Assembly: GCF_003989665.1 (NCBI RefSeq)
Contig: NZ_RZIJ01000002.1
Coordinates: 124,001-188,000, forward strand
From: Azospirillum doebereinerae
GTDB lineage: Bacteria; Pseudomonadota; Alphaproteobacteria; Azospirillales; Azospirillaceae
Direction: 5' to 3'
DNA length: 64,000 nucleotides
Part shown: positions 16,591-26,122 of the stretch, one piece after another
How the letters are laid out: every line of letters begins with the position of its first letter
Position numbering within the stretch: the first letter of the stretch is position 1
The notes under the pieces: generated by a model
The model's input: the letters and a program-made list of their open reading frames with translations, nothing else
Told to the model about the DNA's origin: nothing
The model's database searches: none
Made by a program: the position numbers and the translations under genes

Positions 16591-16917
16591 ATGGCCGATT
16601 CCGACAAGCACGGCAACGACGGTACCAACAGCGGCGTGGTCATCAAGACCAAGCCGAAGACCAAAAAACCGTCGATGTACAAGGTCCTGATGCTGAACGA
16701 CGACTACACTCCGATGGAGTTCGTCGTTCTGATTCTCGAACGCTTCTTCAGCAAATCGCGCGAGGAAGCGACCCGGATCATGCTGCATGTGCACCGGCGG
16801 GGTGTGGGGTTGTGCGGTGTGTTCACCTACGAGGTGGCGGAGACGAAAGTCACGCAGGTGATGGACTTCGCGCGCCAGCACCAGCATCCGCTGCAATGCA
16901 CGTTAGAGAAGGATTAG
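16591..16917 (+). CDS. clpS: ClpS adaptor (N-recognin)
   Basis: A 108-residue adaptor that binds N-degron substrates and hands them to ClpAP. The disordered lysine-rich N-tail is followed by the binding core [19 protein letters not shown] and HVHRRGVG, with the Asn-Asp-Asp and His residues that hold the substrate amino terminus. ATG 16591 begins the family-length protein; longer in-frame sequence to 16441 looks non-coding. The stop is 8 bp before clpA, the usual order. Confidence 0.96.
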   Translation: MADSDKHGNDGTNSGVVIKTKPKTKKPSMYKVLMLNDDYTPMEFVVLILERFFSKSREEATRIMLHVHRRGVGLCGVFTYEVAETKVTQVMDFARQHQHPLQCTLEKD

Positions 16918-16925
16918 ACCCACAC

Positions 16926-19244
16926 ATGCTGTCGCGTAACCTGGAACAGACGCTGCACAGAGCCCTGGCCCACGCGAACGAGCGCAGGCATGAATACGCG
17001 ACGCTCGAACATCTTCTTCTCGCGTTGACCGAGGACTCCGATGCAACCGCCGTCTTGCGCGCTTGCGGGATCGATTTGGACCGCTTGCGCGCCGAACTGT
17101 CGGATTACCTCAACAACGAGCTTGCGAACCTTATCACGAACAGGCCCGATGATGCCAAGCCGACGGCTGGTTTCCAGCGGGTGCTGCAACGTGCGGCCAT
17201 CCACGTCCAGTCGTCGGGGCGTGAGGAGGTGACGGGAGCAAACGTGCTCGTCGCCTTGTTCTCTGAACGCGAGAGCCACGCGGTGTATTTCCTGCAGGAG
17301 CAGGAAATGACCCGGTTCGACGCGGTGAACTATATCTCTCACGGAATCGCGAAGGCTCCGGGCCGCTCGGAAACAAAGCGTGTCTCGGGCGCTGACGACG
17401 AGGCGGCGGCGGAGAAGGTCGTGAAAAAAGGCAGCGAGGCCCTCGAGGCTTATTGTGTCAATCTGAACAAGAAGGCCGTCGGCGGAAAGATCGATCCGCT
17501 GATCGGGCGGGAGCAGGAGGTCGAGCGGACCATCCAGATCCTGTGCCGCCGGTCGAAGAACAACCCGCTCTACGTCGGCGACCCCGGCGTGGGCAAGACC
17601 GCCATCGCCGAAGGGCTCGCCCGCCGCATCGTGCAGAACGAAGTGCCGGAAGTCCTGCGCAACGCCACCATCTTCGCGCTCGACATGGGCTCGCTGCTGG
17701 CCGGCACGCGTTACCGCGGCGACTTCGAGGAGCGGCTGAAGGCCGTCGTCTCGGAGTTGGAGGCGACCGAGGGCGCGGTCCTGTTCATCGACGAGATCCA
17801 CACGGTGATCGGCGCCGGGGCGACCTCGGGCGGCGCGATGGACGCGTCCAACCTGCTGAAGCCGGCGCTCGCCTCCGGCGCGCTGCGCTGCATCGGCTCG
17901 ACGACCTACAAGGAATACCGCAGCTATTTCGAGAAGGACCGGGCACTCGTCCGGCGCTTCCAGAAGATCGACGTCAACGAGCCGTCGGTCGAGGACGCGA
18001 TCAAGATCCTCCAGGGTCTGAAGCCTTACTACGAGAAGCACCACAAGGTCAGCTACACCAACGACGCGATCCGCTCGGCGGTGGAGCTGTCGGCGAAGTA
18101 CATCGGCGACCGCAAGCTGCCGGATAAAGCGATCGACATCATCGACGAGGTCGGCGCCGCGCAGATGCTGCTGCCGGAGAACAAGCGCCGCAAGAAGATC
18201 GGCGTGAAGGACGTGGAGGCGGTGGTCGCCAAGATCGCCCGCATCCCACCGAAGTCGGTCAGCCGCGACGACAAGGAAACCTTGCTGAACCTTGAGCGCG
18301 ACCTGAAGACCATGGTCTTCGGCCAGAACAAGGCGATCGACAATCTCGTCTCGGCGATCAAGCTGGCCCGCGCCGGCCTGCGCGAACCGGAGAAGCCGAT
18401 CGGCAACTACCTGTTCACCGGCCCGACCGGCGTCGGCAAGACCGAGGTGGCCCGCCAGCTCGCCATGACCCTCGGCATCGAGCTGACCCGCTTCGACATG
18501 TCGGAGTACATGGAGCGGCACACGGTGTCGCGCCTGATCGGCGCCCCGCCGGGCTATGTCGGCTTCGACCAGGGCGGCATGCTGACCGACGCCATCGACC
18601 AGCACCCGCACTGCGTGCTGCTGCTCGACGAGATCGAGAAGGCCCACCCGGATCTGTTCAACATCCTGTTGCAGATCATGGACCACGGGAAGCTGACCGA
18701 TCACAACGGCAAGATCGTCGACTTCCGCAACGTCATCCTGATCATGACGTCGAACGCCGGCGCGTCGGACATGGCCAAGCCCGCCATCGGCTTCGAGCGG
18801 GAGCGCCGGGTCGGCGAGGACATCGAGGCGGTGGAGAAGCTGTTCACGCCGGAGTTCCGCAACCGGTTGGACGCGATCATCCCCTTCGCCCCGCTGACGC
18901 TGGAGGTCATCAGCCGCGTCGTCGACAAGTTCATCATGCAGATGGAAGCGCAGTTGGAAGACCGCGGCGTGTCCATCGAACTGAACGACGAAGCGCGCGA
19001 GTGGCTCGGCAAGAAGGGCTACGACCCGCTCTACGGCGCCCGCCCTCTGGGCCGGGTGATCCAGGAGTACCTGAAGAAGCCGCTCGCCGAGGAACTGCTG
19101 TTCGGCAAGCTCAGCAAGGGCGGTCTCGTCAAGGTCACGGTGCAGGACGACAAGCCGCACTTCGAGTACGCCGAAGGCAACCGTCCCAAGCGCACCTCGA
19201 GCGACGACGACGAGGAAGGTCTGGTCAACGAGATGGTCGAGTAG
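16926..19244 (+). CDS. clpA: ClpA unfoldase of ClpAP protease
   Basis: A 772-residue AAA+ unfoldase. The N-domain (residues 1-145) binds ClpS. Two ATPase modules follow, with Walker A motifs GDPGVGKT and GPTGVGKT, Walker B LFIDEIH and LLLDEIE. ClpA threads proteins into ClpP in the cytosol. It starts 8 bp after clpS, with GAAGGA overlapping the clpS end. The C-terminal tail ([16 protein letters not shown]) is acidic. No clpP is in the window. Confidence 0.97.
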   Translation: MLSRNLEQTLHRALAHANERRHEYATLEHLLLALTEDSDATAVLRACGIDLDRLRAELSDYLNNELANLITNRPDDAKPTAGFQRVLQRAAIHVQSSGREEVTGANVLVALFSERESHAVYFLQEQEMTRFDAVNYISHGIAKAPGRSETKRVSGADDEAAAEKVVKKGSEALEAYCVNLNKKAVGGKIDPLIGREQEVERTIQILCRRSKNNPLYVGDPGVGKTAIAEGLARRIVQNEVPEVLRNATIFALDMGSLLAGTRYRGDFEERLKAVVSELEATEGAVLFIDEIHTVIGAGATSGGAMDASNLLKPALASGALRCIGSTTYKEYRSYFEKDRALVRRFQKIDVNEPSVEDAIKILQGLKPYYEKHHKVSYTNDAIRSAVELSAKYIGDRKLPDKAIDIIDEVGAAQMLLPENKRRKKIGVKDVEAVVAKIARIPPKSVSRDDKETLLNLERDLKTMVFGQNKAIDNLVSAIKLARAGLREPEKPIGNYLFTGPTGVGKTEVARQLAMTLGIELTRFDMSEYMERHTVSRLIGAPPGYVGFDQGGMLTDAIDQHPHCVLLLDEIEKAHPDLFNILLQIMDHGKLTDHNGKIVDFRNVILIMTSNAGASDMAKPAIGFERERRVGEDIEAVEKLFTPEFRNRLDAIIPFAPLTLEVISRVVDKFIMQMEAQLEDRGVSIELNDEAREWLGKKGYDPLYGARPLGRVIQEYLKKPLAEELLFGKLSKGGLVKVTVQDDKPHFEYAEGNRPKRTSSDDDEEGLVNEMVE

Positions 19245-19270
19245 AACCGGCCGAATCGTGGACGCGAAGA

Positions 19271-19297
19271 AAAGGAGGCCTCACGGCCTCCTTTTTC
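19271..19297 (+). terminator. rho-independent terminator of clpSA
   Basis: AAAGGAGGCC, a TCAC loop and GGCCTCCTTT, followed by TTCTTT, form a clean intrinsic terminator. Confidence 0.88.
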
Positions 19298-19358
19298 TTT
19301 GCCCGGAAGGGCTTGAGCGGCGTTTCCCCGGCACCTCCACCTGCGCTATGGTCGCGGC

Positions 19359-20189
19359 ATGACCGAACCGACGCCGACCGACTCCCTGATGCCCGTCGAG
19401 ATGCCCGGCGCCGACGCTCTCCGCATGGCGTTTGCCTGCGCGGACACGGAGGAGGCCCGCACCGCCCGCAACCGGCTGGTCCACCGCTACGGCAACGCGC
19501 CGCTGGGCGAGGCCGACGCCATCGTCGCGTTGGGAGGGGACGGGTTCCTGCTGGAAACGCTGCACCGGGGGCTGTCGCTCAACCGCACGCGACCGATCCC
19601 GGTCTATGGGATGAATCGGGGATCAGTCGGCTTCCTGCTGAACGCCTACCGCGAGGACGATCTGGCCGAGCGGGTCGCCGCCGCCCAGCACGTCCACCTC
19701 CACCCCCTGCGGATGATCGCCACCCGCGTGAACGGCGAGCGGGTCGAGGCGCTGGGCATCAACGAGGTGTCGCTGCTGCGCGAGACCCGGCAGGCCGCCA
19801 AGCTGCGCATCACCGTGGACGGGATCGTACGCCTGCCGGAACTGATCTGCGACGGCGCCCTGGTGGCGACGCCGGCCGGCAGCACCGCCTACAACCTGTC
19901 GGCCCACGGCCCCATCGTGCCGCTGAACGCCGGGGTTCTGGCATTGACCCCCATCAGCGCCTTCCGCCCGCGGCGCTGGCGCGGCGCGCTGCTGCCGCAC
20001 ACCGCCACCATCACCTTCGACATCCTGGAGGAAGGCAAACGCCCGGTCAGCGCGGTCGCCGACTTCACCGAAGTGCGCGAGGTGTTGCAGGTCGAGGTTC
20101 GGGAGTGCCGCTCGGTGACGCTGACCTTGCTGTTCGACCCGGAACTGAACTTCGAGGAGCGCATCCTCAAGGAGCAGTTCGCGCCGTGA
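19359..20189 (+). CDS. nadK: NAD kinase
   Basis: Phosphorylates NAD to NADP in the cytosol. The 276-residue protein has the GGDG nucleotide motif ([11 protein letters not shown]), then [17 protein letters not shown] and [16 protein letters not shown], all standard for the PpnK family. The length is normal. It stands alone between clpA and a convergent aminotransferase gene. Confidence 0.95.
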   Translation: MTEPTPTDSLMPVEMPGADALRMAFACADTEEARTARNRLVHRYGNAPLGEADAIVALGGDGFLLETLHRGLSLNRTRPIPVYGMNRGSVGFLLNAYREDDLAERVAAAQHVHLHPLRMIATRVNGERVEALGINEVSLLRETRQAAKLRITVDGIVRLPELICDGALVATPAGSTAYNLSAHGPIVPLNAGVLALTPISAFRPRRWRGALLPHTATITFDILEEGKRPVSAVADFTEVREVLQVEVRECRSVTLTLLFDPELNFEERILKEQFAP

Positions 20190-20202
20190 TCAGGGGGTCA
20201 CG

Positions 20203-20223
20203 GGGGGGCAACGTGCCCCCCTT
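20203..20223 (+). terminator. terminator of nadK
   Basis: GGGGGGCA, loop ACG, TGCCCCCC, then TT and a pyrimidine run, lie between the convergent nadK and aminotransferase stops. Confidence 0.7.
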
Positions 20224-20229
20224 CCCTTC

Positions 20230-21399
20230 TCATGCCCTCCAGGCGATCAGCCGGCGGGCCGCCTCGGCGATGGTCGCCTCCGCTCCCGCGAAGCTGAAGC
20301 GCAAAAAGCGCCGGCCGCGCGCCGGGTCGAAGTCGATGCCCGGCGTGCAGGCAATTCCGGTTTCCTCCAGAATGCGCTTGGCGAAGGCCTCGCTGTCGTC
20401 GGTCATCGCCGACACGTCGGCGTAAATGTAGAAGGCGCCGTCCGCCGGAGCCAGCTTGGTGAAGCCGGCCTTGGGCAGCTCCTCCAGCAGCAGCGCGCGG
20501 TTGCGGGCGTAGCGGGCGATGTGGCCTTCCAACTCCTCGGTGCTGTCGAAGGCGGCGACGGCCGACACTTGGCTCAGCGTCGGGGCCGAGATGAACAGGT
20601 TCTGCGCGAGGCATTCGACCGAGCGGATCAGATCGTCCGGCACGATCATCCAGCCCAGCCGCCAGCCGGTCATCGAGAAGTATTTCGAGAAGCTGTTGAC
20701 CACCAGGGCGTGCTCGTTCACCTCGGCGGCGGTGACCGCGTCGGTGCCGTAGGTCAGGCCGTGGTAGATCTCGTCCGACACCATCCGCACGCCGTTGGCC
20801 TTGCACCAGTCCGACAGGGCGGTGAGTTCCGCGCGGCTCAACATCGTGCCGGTCGGGTTCGCCGGGCTGGCGACGATCAGTCCCTGCACCGGGCGGTCGA
20901 GCTTCTCCAGCAGTTCCACCGTCGGCTGGAAACGGTGCTCCGGCCCGGTCGGCAGTTCCACCGGTTCGACGCCGATGGCGGTCAGGGTGTGGCGGTAGGC
21001 CGGGTAGCTGGGCGAGGCCATCGCCACCCGGTCGCCCGGATCGAAGGCGGCGAGGAAGCCGAGTTGGAACGCCCCGGAAGATCCGGTGGTGACGACCACG
21101 CGGGACTCCGGCACGGTGACGCCGTAGCGGTCCCGGTACCATTTGGCGATGGCCGCGCGCAACGGCGGGATGCCGAGCGCGCCGGTGTAGCCCAGAGGAT
21201 CGGTCCCGACCACGGCGTTCGCCGCCGCCTCCACCACCCGCCGGGGCGCGCCGGTGGACGGCTGGCCGACCTCCATGTGCAGGACTTCAAGCCCGGCGGC
21301 CTCGCGCTCGGCAGCGGCGCGCATCACTTCCATCACGAAGAAGGGCGGAATGGCGCCCCGCTTGGACACCTTCAAGGTCGGCAGGTTCTTGGGAGACAC
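20230..21399 (-). CDS. class I/II PLP aminotransferase
   Basis: A 389-residue fold-type I aminotransferase. The PLP lysine lies in NSFSKYFSMTGWRLGW, and the substrate/PLP motifs ASPANPTGT and SDEIYHGL are present, as is the C-terminal RFLRFSFA arginine. The likely reaction is transamination of aspartate or aromatic amino acids, but substrate cannot be fixed from motifs. The start is GTG 21399, needed to keep the conserved N-terminal SKRGAIPPFFVMEVM. Confidence 0.92.
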   Translation of the reverse strand: MSPKNLPTLKVSKRGAIPPFFVMEVMRAAAEREAAGLEVLHMEVGQPSTGAPRRVVEAAANAVVGTDPLGYTGALGIPPLRAAIAKWYRDRYGVTVPESRVVVTTGSSGAFQLGFLAAFDPGDRVAMASPSYPAYRHTLTAIGVEPVELPTGPEHRFQPTVELLEKLDRPVQGLIVASPANPTGTMLSRAELTALSDWCKANGVRMVSDEIYHGLTYGTDAVTAAEVNEHALVVNSFSKYFSMTGWRLGWMIVPDDLIRSVECLAQNLFISAPTLSQVSAVAAFDSTEELEGHIARYARNRALLLEELPKAGFTKLAPADGAFYIYADVSAMTDDSEAFAKRILEETGIACTPGIDFDPARGRRFLRFSFAGAEATIAEAARRLIAWRA

Positions 21400-21536
21400 G
21401 ACACCGGATCCATCGTCGTTTTTCTGACGATGGGGTTATCACGATCATCCGGTCAGGAAAAGAGCGAGCCAACCGGAGGACGCCACTGGGGGGAGGTCGG
21501 CGCCGCCATCCTGGCCGGGATGGGGCGCCTCCAACG

Positions 21537-21857
21537 TCAGGTCACGCTGGGAACGGGATCGACCATGGACACGCCGAGCTTGGCGCGCGCCAAGGCGTTC
21601 AGAGCCTCCGAGTCGGCAAACTGATAACCGTTTTCCACGAGCTTCGTCGTGTAGGTCTTGTTGTAGATGAAGGCCGCGATCAAGCCGGAAACGCCGAAGG
21701 TCACGATACCGAGGAACAGCAAGATCGCGCCCATCAGCCAATCACCACGGAACAAAGCAGGGAAACCACCAAAAAAGAGCGTGGTCCAACTGAAGCCGAC
21801 GAAGCCTTTTTTGATGATTCCCGTCTGAGGGTTCCGCATCATCACGACCGTGGCCAT
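21537..21857 (-). CDS. small membrane protein, unknown function
   Basis: A 106-residue protein with two hydrophobic segments, GFSWTTLFFGGFPALF and LMGAILLFLGIVTFGVSGLI, split by FRGDW. The N-terminus MATVVMMRNPQTGIIKKGFVG is amphipathic. It resembles widespread small hypothetical membrane proteins with a KxGFSWTTFFFG motif, but I cannot name a function. ATG 21857 is preferred over 21869 because TTGGAGAT precedes it. It lies next to an AT-rich intergenic stretch unlike its surroundings, which hints at acquisition. Confidence 0.75.
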   Translation of the reverse strand: MATVVMMRNPQTGIIKKGFVGFSWTTLFFGGFPALFRGDWLMGAILLFLGIVTFGVSGLIAAFIYNKTYTTKLVENGYQFADSEALNALARAKLGVSMVDPVPSVT

Positions 21858-22094
21858 TCGTATCTCCAATGGAATTTTTTGATATTGAAAGGAAGATTTA
21901 CTTGCTTTTCGCGTTCAATCCAGAAAAATCATAGGAGACATTCCAGGCAAAATCAAGATTAGCTTATTGCGTCAATATTTCTTTTTTGAAATTTAAATCT
22001 CTTACAATTAGGAGGCTTGCGAATGATTTATTGTCTTCATCGACAATGAATTCTGAAAATGCCGGCTCCCCGACCACCGAATTCCATCTGGAAA

Positions 22095-22111
22095 GGGGGC
22101 TGCCCGCCCCC
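22095..22111 (-). terminator. terminator of the GGT-like gene
   Basis: On the minus strand GGGGGC, loop GGGCA, GCCCCC, then TTT, 9 bp beyond the stop codon. Confidence 0.65.
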
Positions 22112-22119
22112 TACCCTTG

Positions 22120-23484
22120 TCATTCCCTTAGACGCACCGTTTCGACCACCGCCGTCATGCCGCCGCCACGCGGATCGGCGCCCGGTTGGCACGCGCGGAC
22201 ACCGGTGTCCGGCGACACTTGGCAGGCGACGAAGTTGACATGGCCGGGACCGGTCACCGGGATGGCCTCGGCCGTCCGGGCTTCGAGCGCCGCCGGCAGG
22301 GCCACCGACAGCAGCGCCGCCGGACCGGCCGCCGGGCCGTCGTTGCCGGCCGCCACGCCCACCCCCGCGAACAGGGTGCGGCCGACGATGGCGTTGGTCA
22401 GCAAGGCCGGCGCGCCGAAGCCGCCGCTCTCCACGCTTTGAGCGGCCAGGATGCCGGTGCCGGGAACGCTGCGCCCGGTGCCGAAGGGCGCCCCCTGGGT
22501 CAGCGCGCAGGCGACGCCGTTCTCGTCGGAATCGATCACCATCAGCCCGGCCCCGGCGGCACCGTTGCCGCTCCCGGTCGCACCCAGCACGGACGCCGCT
22601 CGGGCCGCGCGCTGGGCCGGCGGCAGTTCCGCCACCGCGTTCCAGGCCTGAACCAGGGCGGCGCCCGATTCGGGCAGGTCCGTGTCGGCGAACTGCATCG
22701 ACACGATGCCGAGCGGCACCGACCGCGTGCCGGCGACGCGCGGCTGGTAGGCCCGCAGCGCCGCCGGGTCGATCCCCAGCGCCTGCGCGACGGGGGCCGC
22801 CAGAGGGCCGTTGTAGAGGGCGGCGACTCCGTTGCGCCGGATCACCGACAGCGTGCCGGCCAGTTCCGGCTGGCTGATCGGTGTACCGACGGCGGGCACG
22901 GCCCCGTTGGGCAGGAAGCGGCGGCGCATCTCCGAATCGGCGGACAGACGGCTGCCGAAGCGGGTCAGGTCGTCGGTCAGCGCGCGGCTGACGCCCGGCG
23001 AGAACTGCGCCAACTGCTCGGCGGGGGCAACCACCTGCTCCCACCGCTGAACGCCGGCCGTCGCCTGCACGGCGTAGAGCCCGCGCAGCATGCCCGGCAT
23101 CGCCACGCCGCCGGCACCCGCCGCGCGTGGAAGGAAATCGATGGTGCGGGCCTGCTTCTTGACCGCGTCGAACAGGACGCAGACGCCACCGCCGGCCAGA
23201 CCGACCCGCGACGGCAGGCTGGCGGTCATCGCCAGCGCCATGGCGGCGGCGGCGTCGCCGGCCTTGCCGCCCTGGGCCAGCACGTCGCGCCCGATGGCCA
23301 CCGCGCGCGGCTCGTCGCCGACGACGAAGCTCTGGACCAGGGCGTCGGTCTTGAACTTGGTGTTGACGCAGCCGGGAAGCAGTGCTGCTGCTATGGCAAT
23401 CGCGCCCCACCGTCGCCAGATTCGGTGACGAGACTGTCGGCGCGAACGCGCGGGTGTCCGTTCAAGAAAGCCGGAGGTCGTCAC
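22120..23484 (-). CDS. gamma-glutamyltransferase-like lipoprotein, probably inactive
   Basis: A 454-residue GGT-fold protein. A hydrophobic leader ends in the lipobox LPGC (Cys near residue 39), so it is likely lipid-anchored in the cell envelope. The fold is recognisable: GLAGGGVCVLFD, ARTIDFLPRAAG, DENGVACALTQGAPFGTG. Key residues are missing. The arginine of the usual DFRE motif is replaced (DFLP), the nucleophilic Thr that opens the small subunit is Gly or Ala, and no PLSSM-type motif is seen. I infer a pseudoenzyme that cannot self-cleave. GTG 23484 is the last in-frame start before the lipobox; ATG 23523 or 23541 would overlap the divergent protease gene. Confidence 0.8.
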   Translation of the reverse strand: MTTSGFLERTPARSRRQSRHRIWRRWGAIAIAAALLPGCVNTKFKTDALVQSFVVGDEPRAVAIGRDVLAQGGKAGDAAAAMALAMTASLPSRVGLAGGGVCVLFDAVKKQARTIDFLPRAAGAGGVAMPGMLRGLYAVQATAGVQRWEQVVAPAEQLAQFSPGVSRALTDDLTRFGSRLSADSEMRRRFLPNGAVPAVGTPISQPELAGTLSVIRRNGVAALYNGPLAAPVAQALGIDPAALRAYQPRVAGTRSVPLGIVSMQFADTDLPESGAALVQAWNAVAELPPAQRAARAASVLGATGSGNGAAGAGLMVIDSDENGVACALTQGAPFGTGRSVPGTGILAAQSVESGGFGAPALLTNAIVGRTLFAGVGVAAGNDGPAAGPAALLSVALPAALEARTAEAIPVTGPGHVNFVACQVSPDTGVRACQPGADPRGGGMTAVVETVRLRE

Positions 23485-23485
23485 G

Positions 23486-24859
23486 GTGCGCAAGCCCAGC
23501 AGGCTGGTTTCGGTCGTCGCCATCGTTTCCGTGTTCGTCATGTCGCTGGTGTGGGGAGCGCCACCCGCGAGCGCGCAGCGCCGTCCCGAGATGCAGATTC
23601 TCAGCGACGCCGAGACGGACCATATCATCCGAAAGATGGCCCGGCCAATCTTCCAGGCGGCGGGAATCGATCCCGATTCGGTCACCATCCTGCTGGTCAA
23701 CGACGCGTCCCTGAACGCCTTTGTCGCCGGCGGGCAGAACATCTTCCTGCACACCGGCCTGATCCAGAGCATCGACGACGTCGGCCAGTTGCTGGGCGTC
23801 ATCGCGCACGAGACCGGCCACATCTCCGGCGGGCATCTGGTGCGCGGGGCCGACGCGATGGAGAACGCCTTCCTGTCCTCGCTGATCGGCATGGGGCTGG
23901 GCATCGTCGGCGGCATCGCCTCGCGCAACGCCGGGGCCGGCGCGGCGGGCGTCATGCTGGGCCAGCATCTGGCCGAACGAAACCTGCTGTCCTTCTCGCG
24001 CAGCCAGGAGGCCTCGGCCGATCAGGCCGGGCTGTCCTTCCTGGAACAGTCGGGCATGTCGGCGATGGGGATGCTGACCTTCCTGCAAAAGCTCGGCGTC
24101 GGCGACCCGCTGCTGAACGACCGCGACGCCGGCTATCGCCTGACCCACCCGCTGACGCGCGAGCGCATCGCCTCGGTCCAGGCCTTCGTCGACCATTCAC
24201 GCTTCGCCAACACCCCCACCCCGGCCGCCGTCAACGAGGATTTCCGCCGCATCCAGGCCAAGCTGAACGGCTATCTCGACCCGGCGGGCGCCTTGCGGCG
24301 CTACCGGGCCGACGACCGCTCGGCGGTGGCCCGCTACGGCCGCGCCTACGCCTATTTCCGCCGGGGCGACGTGAAGCAGGCCACCCCGCTGGTCGACGGG
24401 CTGATCGCCGAGGATCCGAGAAACCCCTACCTGCACGAGATGAAGGGCGATCTGGCGCTCCAGACCGGCCGCGCGCCCGACGCGGTGGCCCCCTACCGCA
24501 AGGCGGTGGAACTGGCCGGATCGGAGGCCGGGTCGATCCGAGTCTCGCTGGCCCACGCCCTGCTGGAGCAGCACGAACCCCGGCTGGCCGACGAGGCGCT
24601 GAAGAACCTCCAGATCGCGGCGAAGACCCAGGCACAGTCGGCCTTCCTTTGGCGGCTGACGGCCCAGGCCTGGAGCATGAAGGACAACCCCGGCATGCTC
24701 GCCTACGCCACGGCGGAGGAGGCGCTGGCGCGCGGCGACCTGCCGATGGCGAAGTTCAACGCCGAACGGGCGGAAAAGCTGCTGCCCGCGGGCTCCCCCG
24801 GCTGGATCCGCTCCCAGGACATCCGTGGCCAGACCGGCGGACGGGATGCGCCGAAGTGA
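23486..24859 (+). CDS. secreted M48 metalloprotease with TPR repeats (BepA-like)
   Basis: A 457-residue periplasmic zinc protease. A signal peptide (residues 1-31, ending ASA-Q) precedes the M48 domain with HETGH (zinc His pair and catalytic Glu) and the third ligand in SQEASADQAG. The C-terminal half (about 270-450) is TPR-like helical repeats. This architecture matches BepA/YfgC, which handles outer-membrane protein and LptD assembly quality control. Start GTG 23486 follows GGAGG at 23473-23477. It is divergent from the GGT-like lipoprotein gene with 1 bp between the start codons. Confidence 0.92.
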   Translation: MRKPSRLVSVVAIVSVFVMSLVWGAPPASAQRRPEMQILSDAETDHIIRKMARPIFQAAGIDPDSVTILLVNDASLNAFVAGGQNIFLHTGLIQSIDDVGQLLGVIAHETGHISGGHLVRGADAMENAFLSSLIGMGLGIVGGIASRNAGAGAAGVMLGQHLAERNLLSFSRSQEASADQAGLSFLEQSGMSAMGMLTFLQKLGVGDPLLNDRDAGYRLTHPLTRERIASVQAFVDHSRFANTPTPAAVNEDFRRIQAKLNGYLDPAGALRRYRADDRSAVARYGRAYAYFRRGDVKQATPLVDGLIAEDPRNPYLHEMKGDLALQTGRAPDAVAPYRKAVELAGSEAGSIRVSLAHALLEQHEPRLADEALKNLQIAAKTQAQSAFLWRLTAQAWSMKDNPGMLAYATAEEALARGDLPMAKFNAERAEKLLPAGSPGWIRSQDIRGQTGGRDAPK

Positions 24860-24871
24860 CGAATTTTTGCG

Positions 24872-24988
24872 CGGATGAACACGGATTTCGGCGCGGATGA
24901 CTGGCTTGTGCCAATCCGTGTGATTCCGGTGGCGCGACACCGAACCATATATCCGTGTTCATCCGTGCGAAATCCGTGTTCATCCGTG
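24872..24988. repeat. inverted and direct GGATGAACACGGAT repeats
   Basis: CGGATGAACACGGATTTCG (24872-24890) has a perfect 19-bp inverted copy at 24968-24986. A direct copy of ATCCGTGTTCATCCGTG is at 24951-24967 and again at 24972-24988. The words fill the gap between the M48 gene and anmK. Similar GGATGAACACGGAT words are common between genes in many proteobacteria. Confidence 0.8.
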
Positions 24989-25033
24989 TAAAATCTTTCT
25001 TCACGTCAACACGCACAGGCAGAGCCAAGAATC

Positions 25034-26119
25034 ATGACCATGCGCACGGTCGTCGGGCTGATGAGCGGCACCTCGATGGACGGGATCGACGCAGCCCTGC
25101 TGCGCACCGACGGGATCGCGCGGGTGGAGCCGCTCGCCTTTGTCACCATCCCTTATGAGGACGGCTTCCGCGCGGCGTTGCGTGGCGTCCTCGGCGGCAA
25201 GGGGCCGGTCGAGGCGGTCGAGCGCGCCCTGACCGACGCCCACGCCGACGCGGTGCGCCGTCTGCTGGACGAGGCCGGGGTCGCTGCTGACGCGGTGGAT
25301 CTGATCGGCTTCCACGGCCACACCATCCACCACGCGCCCGAGCAGCGGCGCACGTGGCAGATCGGCGACGGGCCGAGGCTGGCGGCGGCGACCGGCATCG
25401 CGGTGGTGAACGACTTCCGCAGCGCCGACGTGGCCGCGGGCGGGCAAGGCGCGCCGCTGGTCCCGCTGTTCCACCGCGCGTTGGCGGACTCCCTGCCCCG
25501 CCCCATCGGCATCCTGAACATCGGCGGCGTCGCCAATGTCAGCTGGATCGGCGCCGCTGGTGACGGTGGCGGCGCCGTCGTCGCCTGCGACACCGGGCCG
25601 GGCAACGCGCTGGTCGACGATTGGGTGCTGCGCCACGGCGGCGGGCGCTTCGACGCGGGCGGCGCGCTGGCGGCCTCCGGCACGGTGGACGGCGCGGCCC
25701 TGGCGGCCCTGCTCGACCATCCCTATTTCGACCGGCCGACGCCCAAGTCGCTGGACCGCGACGCCTTCGATCCGTCCCCGGTGGCGGCCCTCTCCCCGGC
25801 GAACGGGGCGGCGACCCTGACCGCCTTCACCGCCGAGACGGTCGCCCGCATCGTGCCGCACCTTCCGGCGCCGCCGGTGCGATGGCTGGTCTGCGGCGGC
25901 GGACGGCACAACGCCACCCTGATGGGAATGCTGGCCGAGCGGCTGGGCGTGCCGGTGGCGGCGGTGGAGACGGCCGGCTGGGACGGCGACGCGCTGGAGG
26001 CGCAGGCCTTCGGCTATCTGGCGGTGCGCAGCCGGCTGGGCCTGCCCCTCAGCGAGCCGGCGACCACCGGCGTGACGGCGCCGATCACCGGCGGACGCTT
26101 CCACCCGGTCGCGGCGTGA
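25034..26119 (+). CDS. anmK: anhydro-N-acetylmuramic acid kinase
   Basis: Phosphorylates and opens 1,6-anhydro-MurNAc to MurNAc-6-phosphate in cell-wall recycling. The 361-residue protein begins with the phosphate motif GLMSGTSMDGIDAALL and has NIGGVANVSWI, CDTGPGNALVDDW and WLVCGGGRHNATLM, the sugar-kinase signatures of AnmK. No murQ or nagZ is adjacent, so the rest of the pathway is elsewhere. A weak AAGA precedes ATG 25034; ATG 25040 is also possible. Confidence 0.95.
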   Translation: MTMRTVVGLMSGTSMDGIDAALLRTDGIARVEPLAFVTIPYEDGFRAALRGVLGGKGPVEAVERALTDAHADAVRRLLDEAGVAADAVDLIGFHGHTIHHAPEQRRTWQIGDGPRLAAATGIAVVNDFRSADVAAGGQGAPLVPLFHRALADSLPRPIGILNIGGVANVSWIGAAGDGGGAVVACDTGPGNALVDDWVLRHGGGRFDAGGALAASGTVDGAALAALLDHPYFDRPTPKSLDRDAFDPSPVAALSPANGAATLTAFTAETVARIVPHLPAPPVRWLVCGGGRHNATLMGMLAERLGVPVAAVETAGWDGDALEAQAFGYLAVRSRLGLPLSEPATTGVTAPITGGRFHPVAA

Positions 26120-26122
26120 CGG

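Noticed and set aside
16914..19160. A 748-codon open frame antisense to clpA, and similar long frames opposite glnE, amn, prkA and yeaH
   Set aside because: Each lies entirely opposite a clearly recognised gene and shows no family motif; GC bias keeps stop codons rare.
22120..23955. Extended N-terminus of the GGT-like protein up to 23955
   Set aside because: The first 150 or so residues are antisense to the M48 protease domain, and the lipoprotein signal lies near residue 190 of that frame, so the true start is close to 23484.
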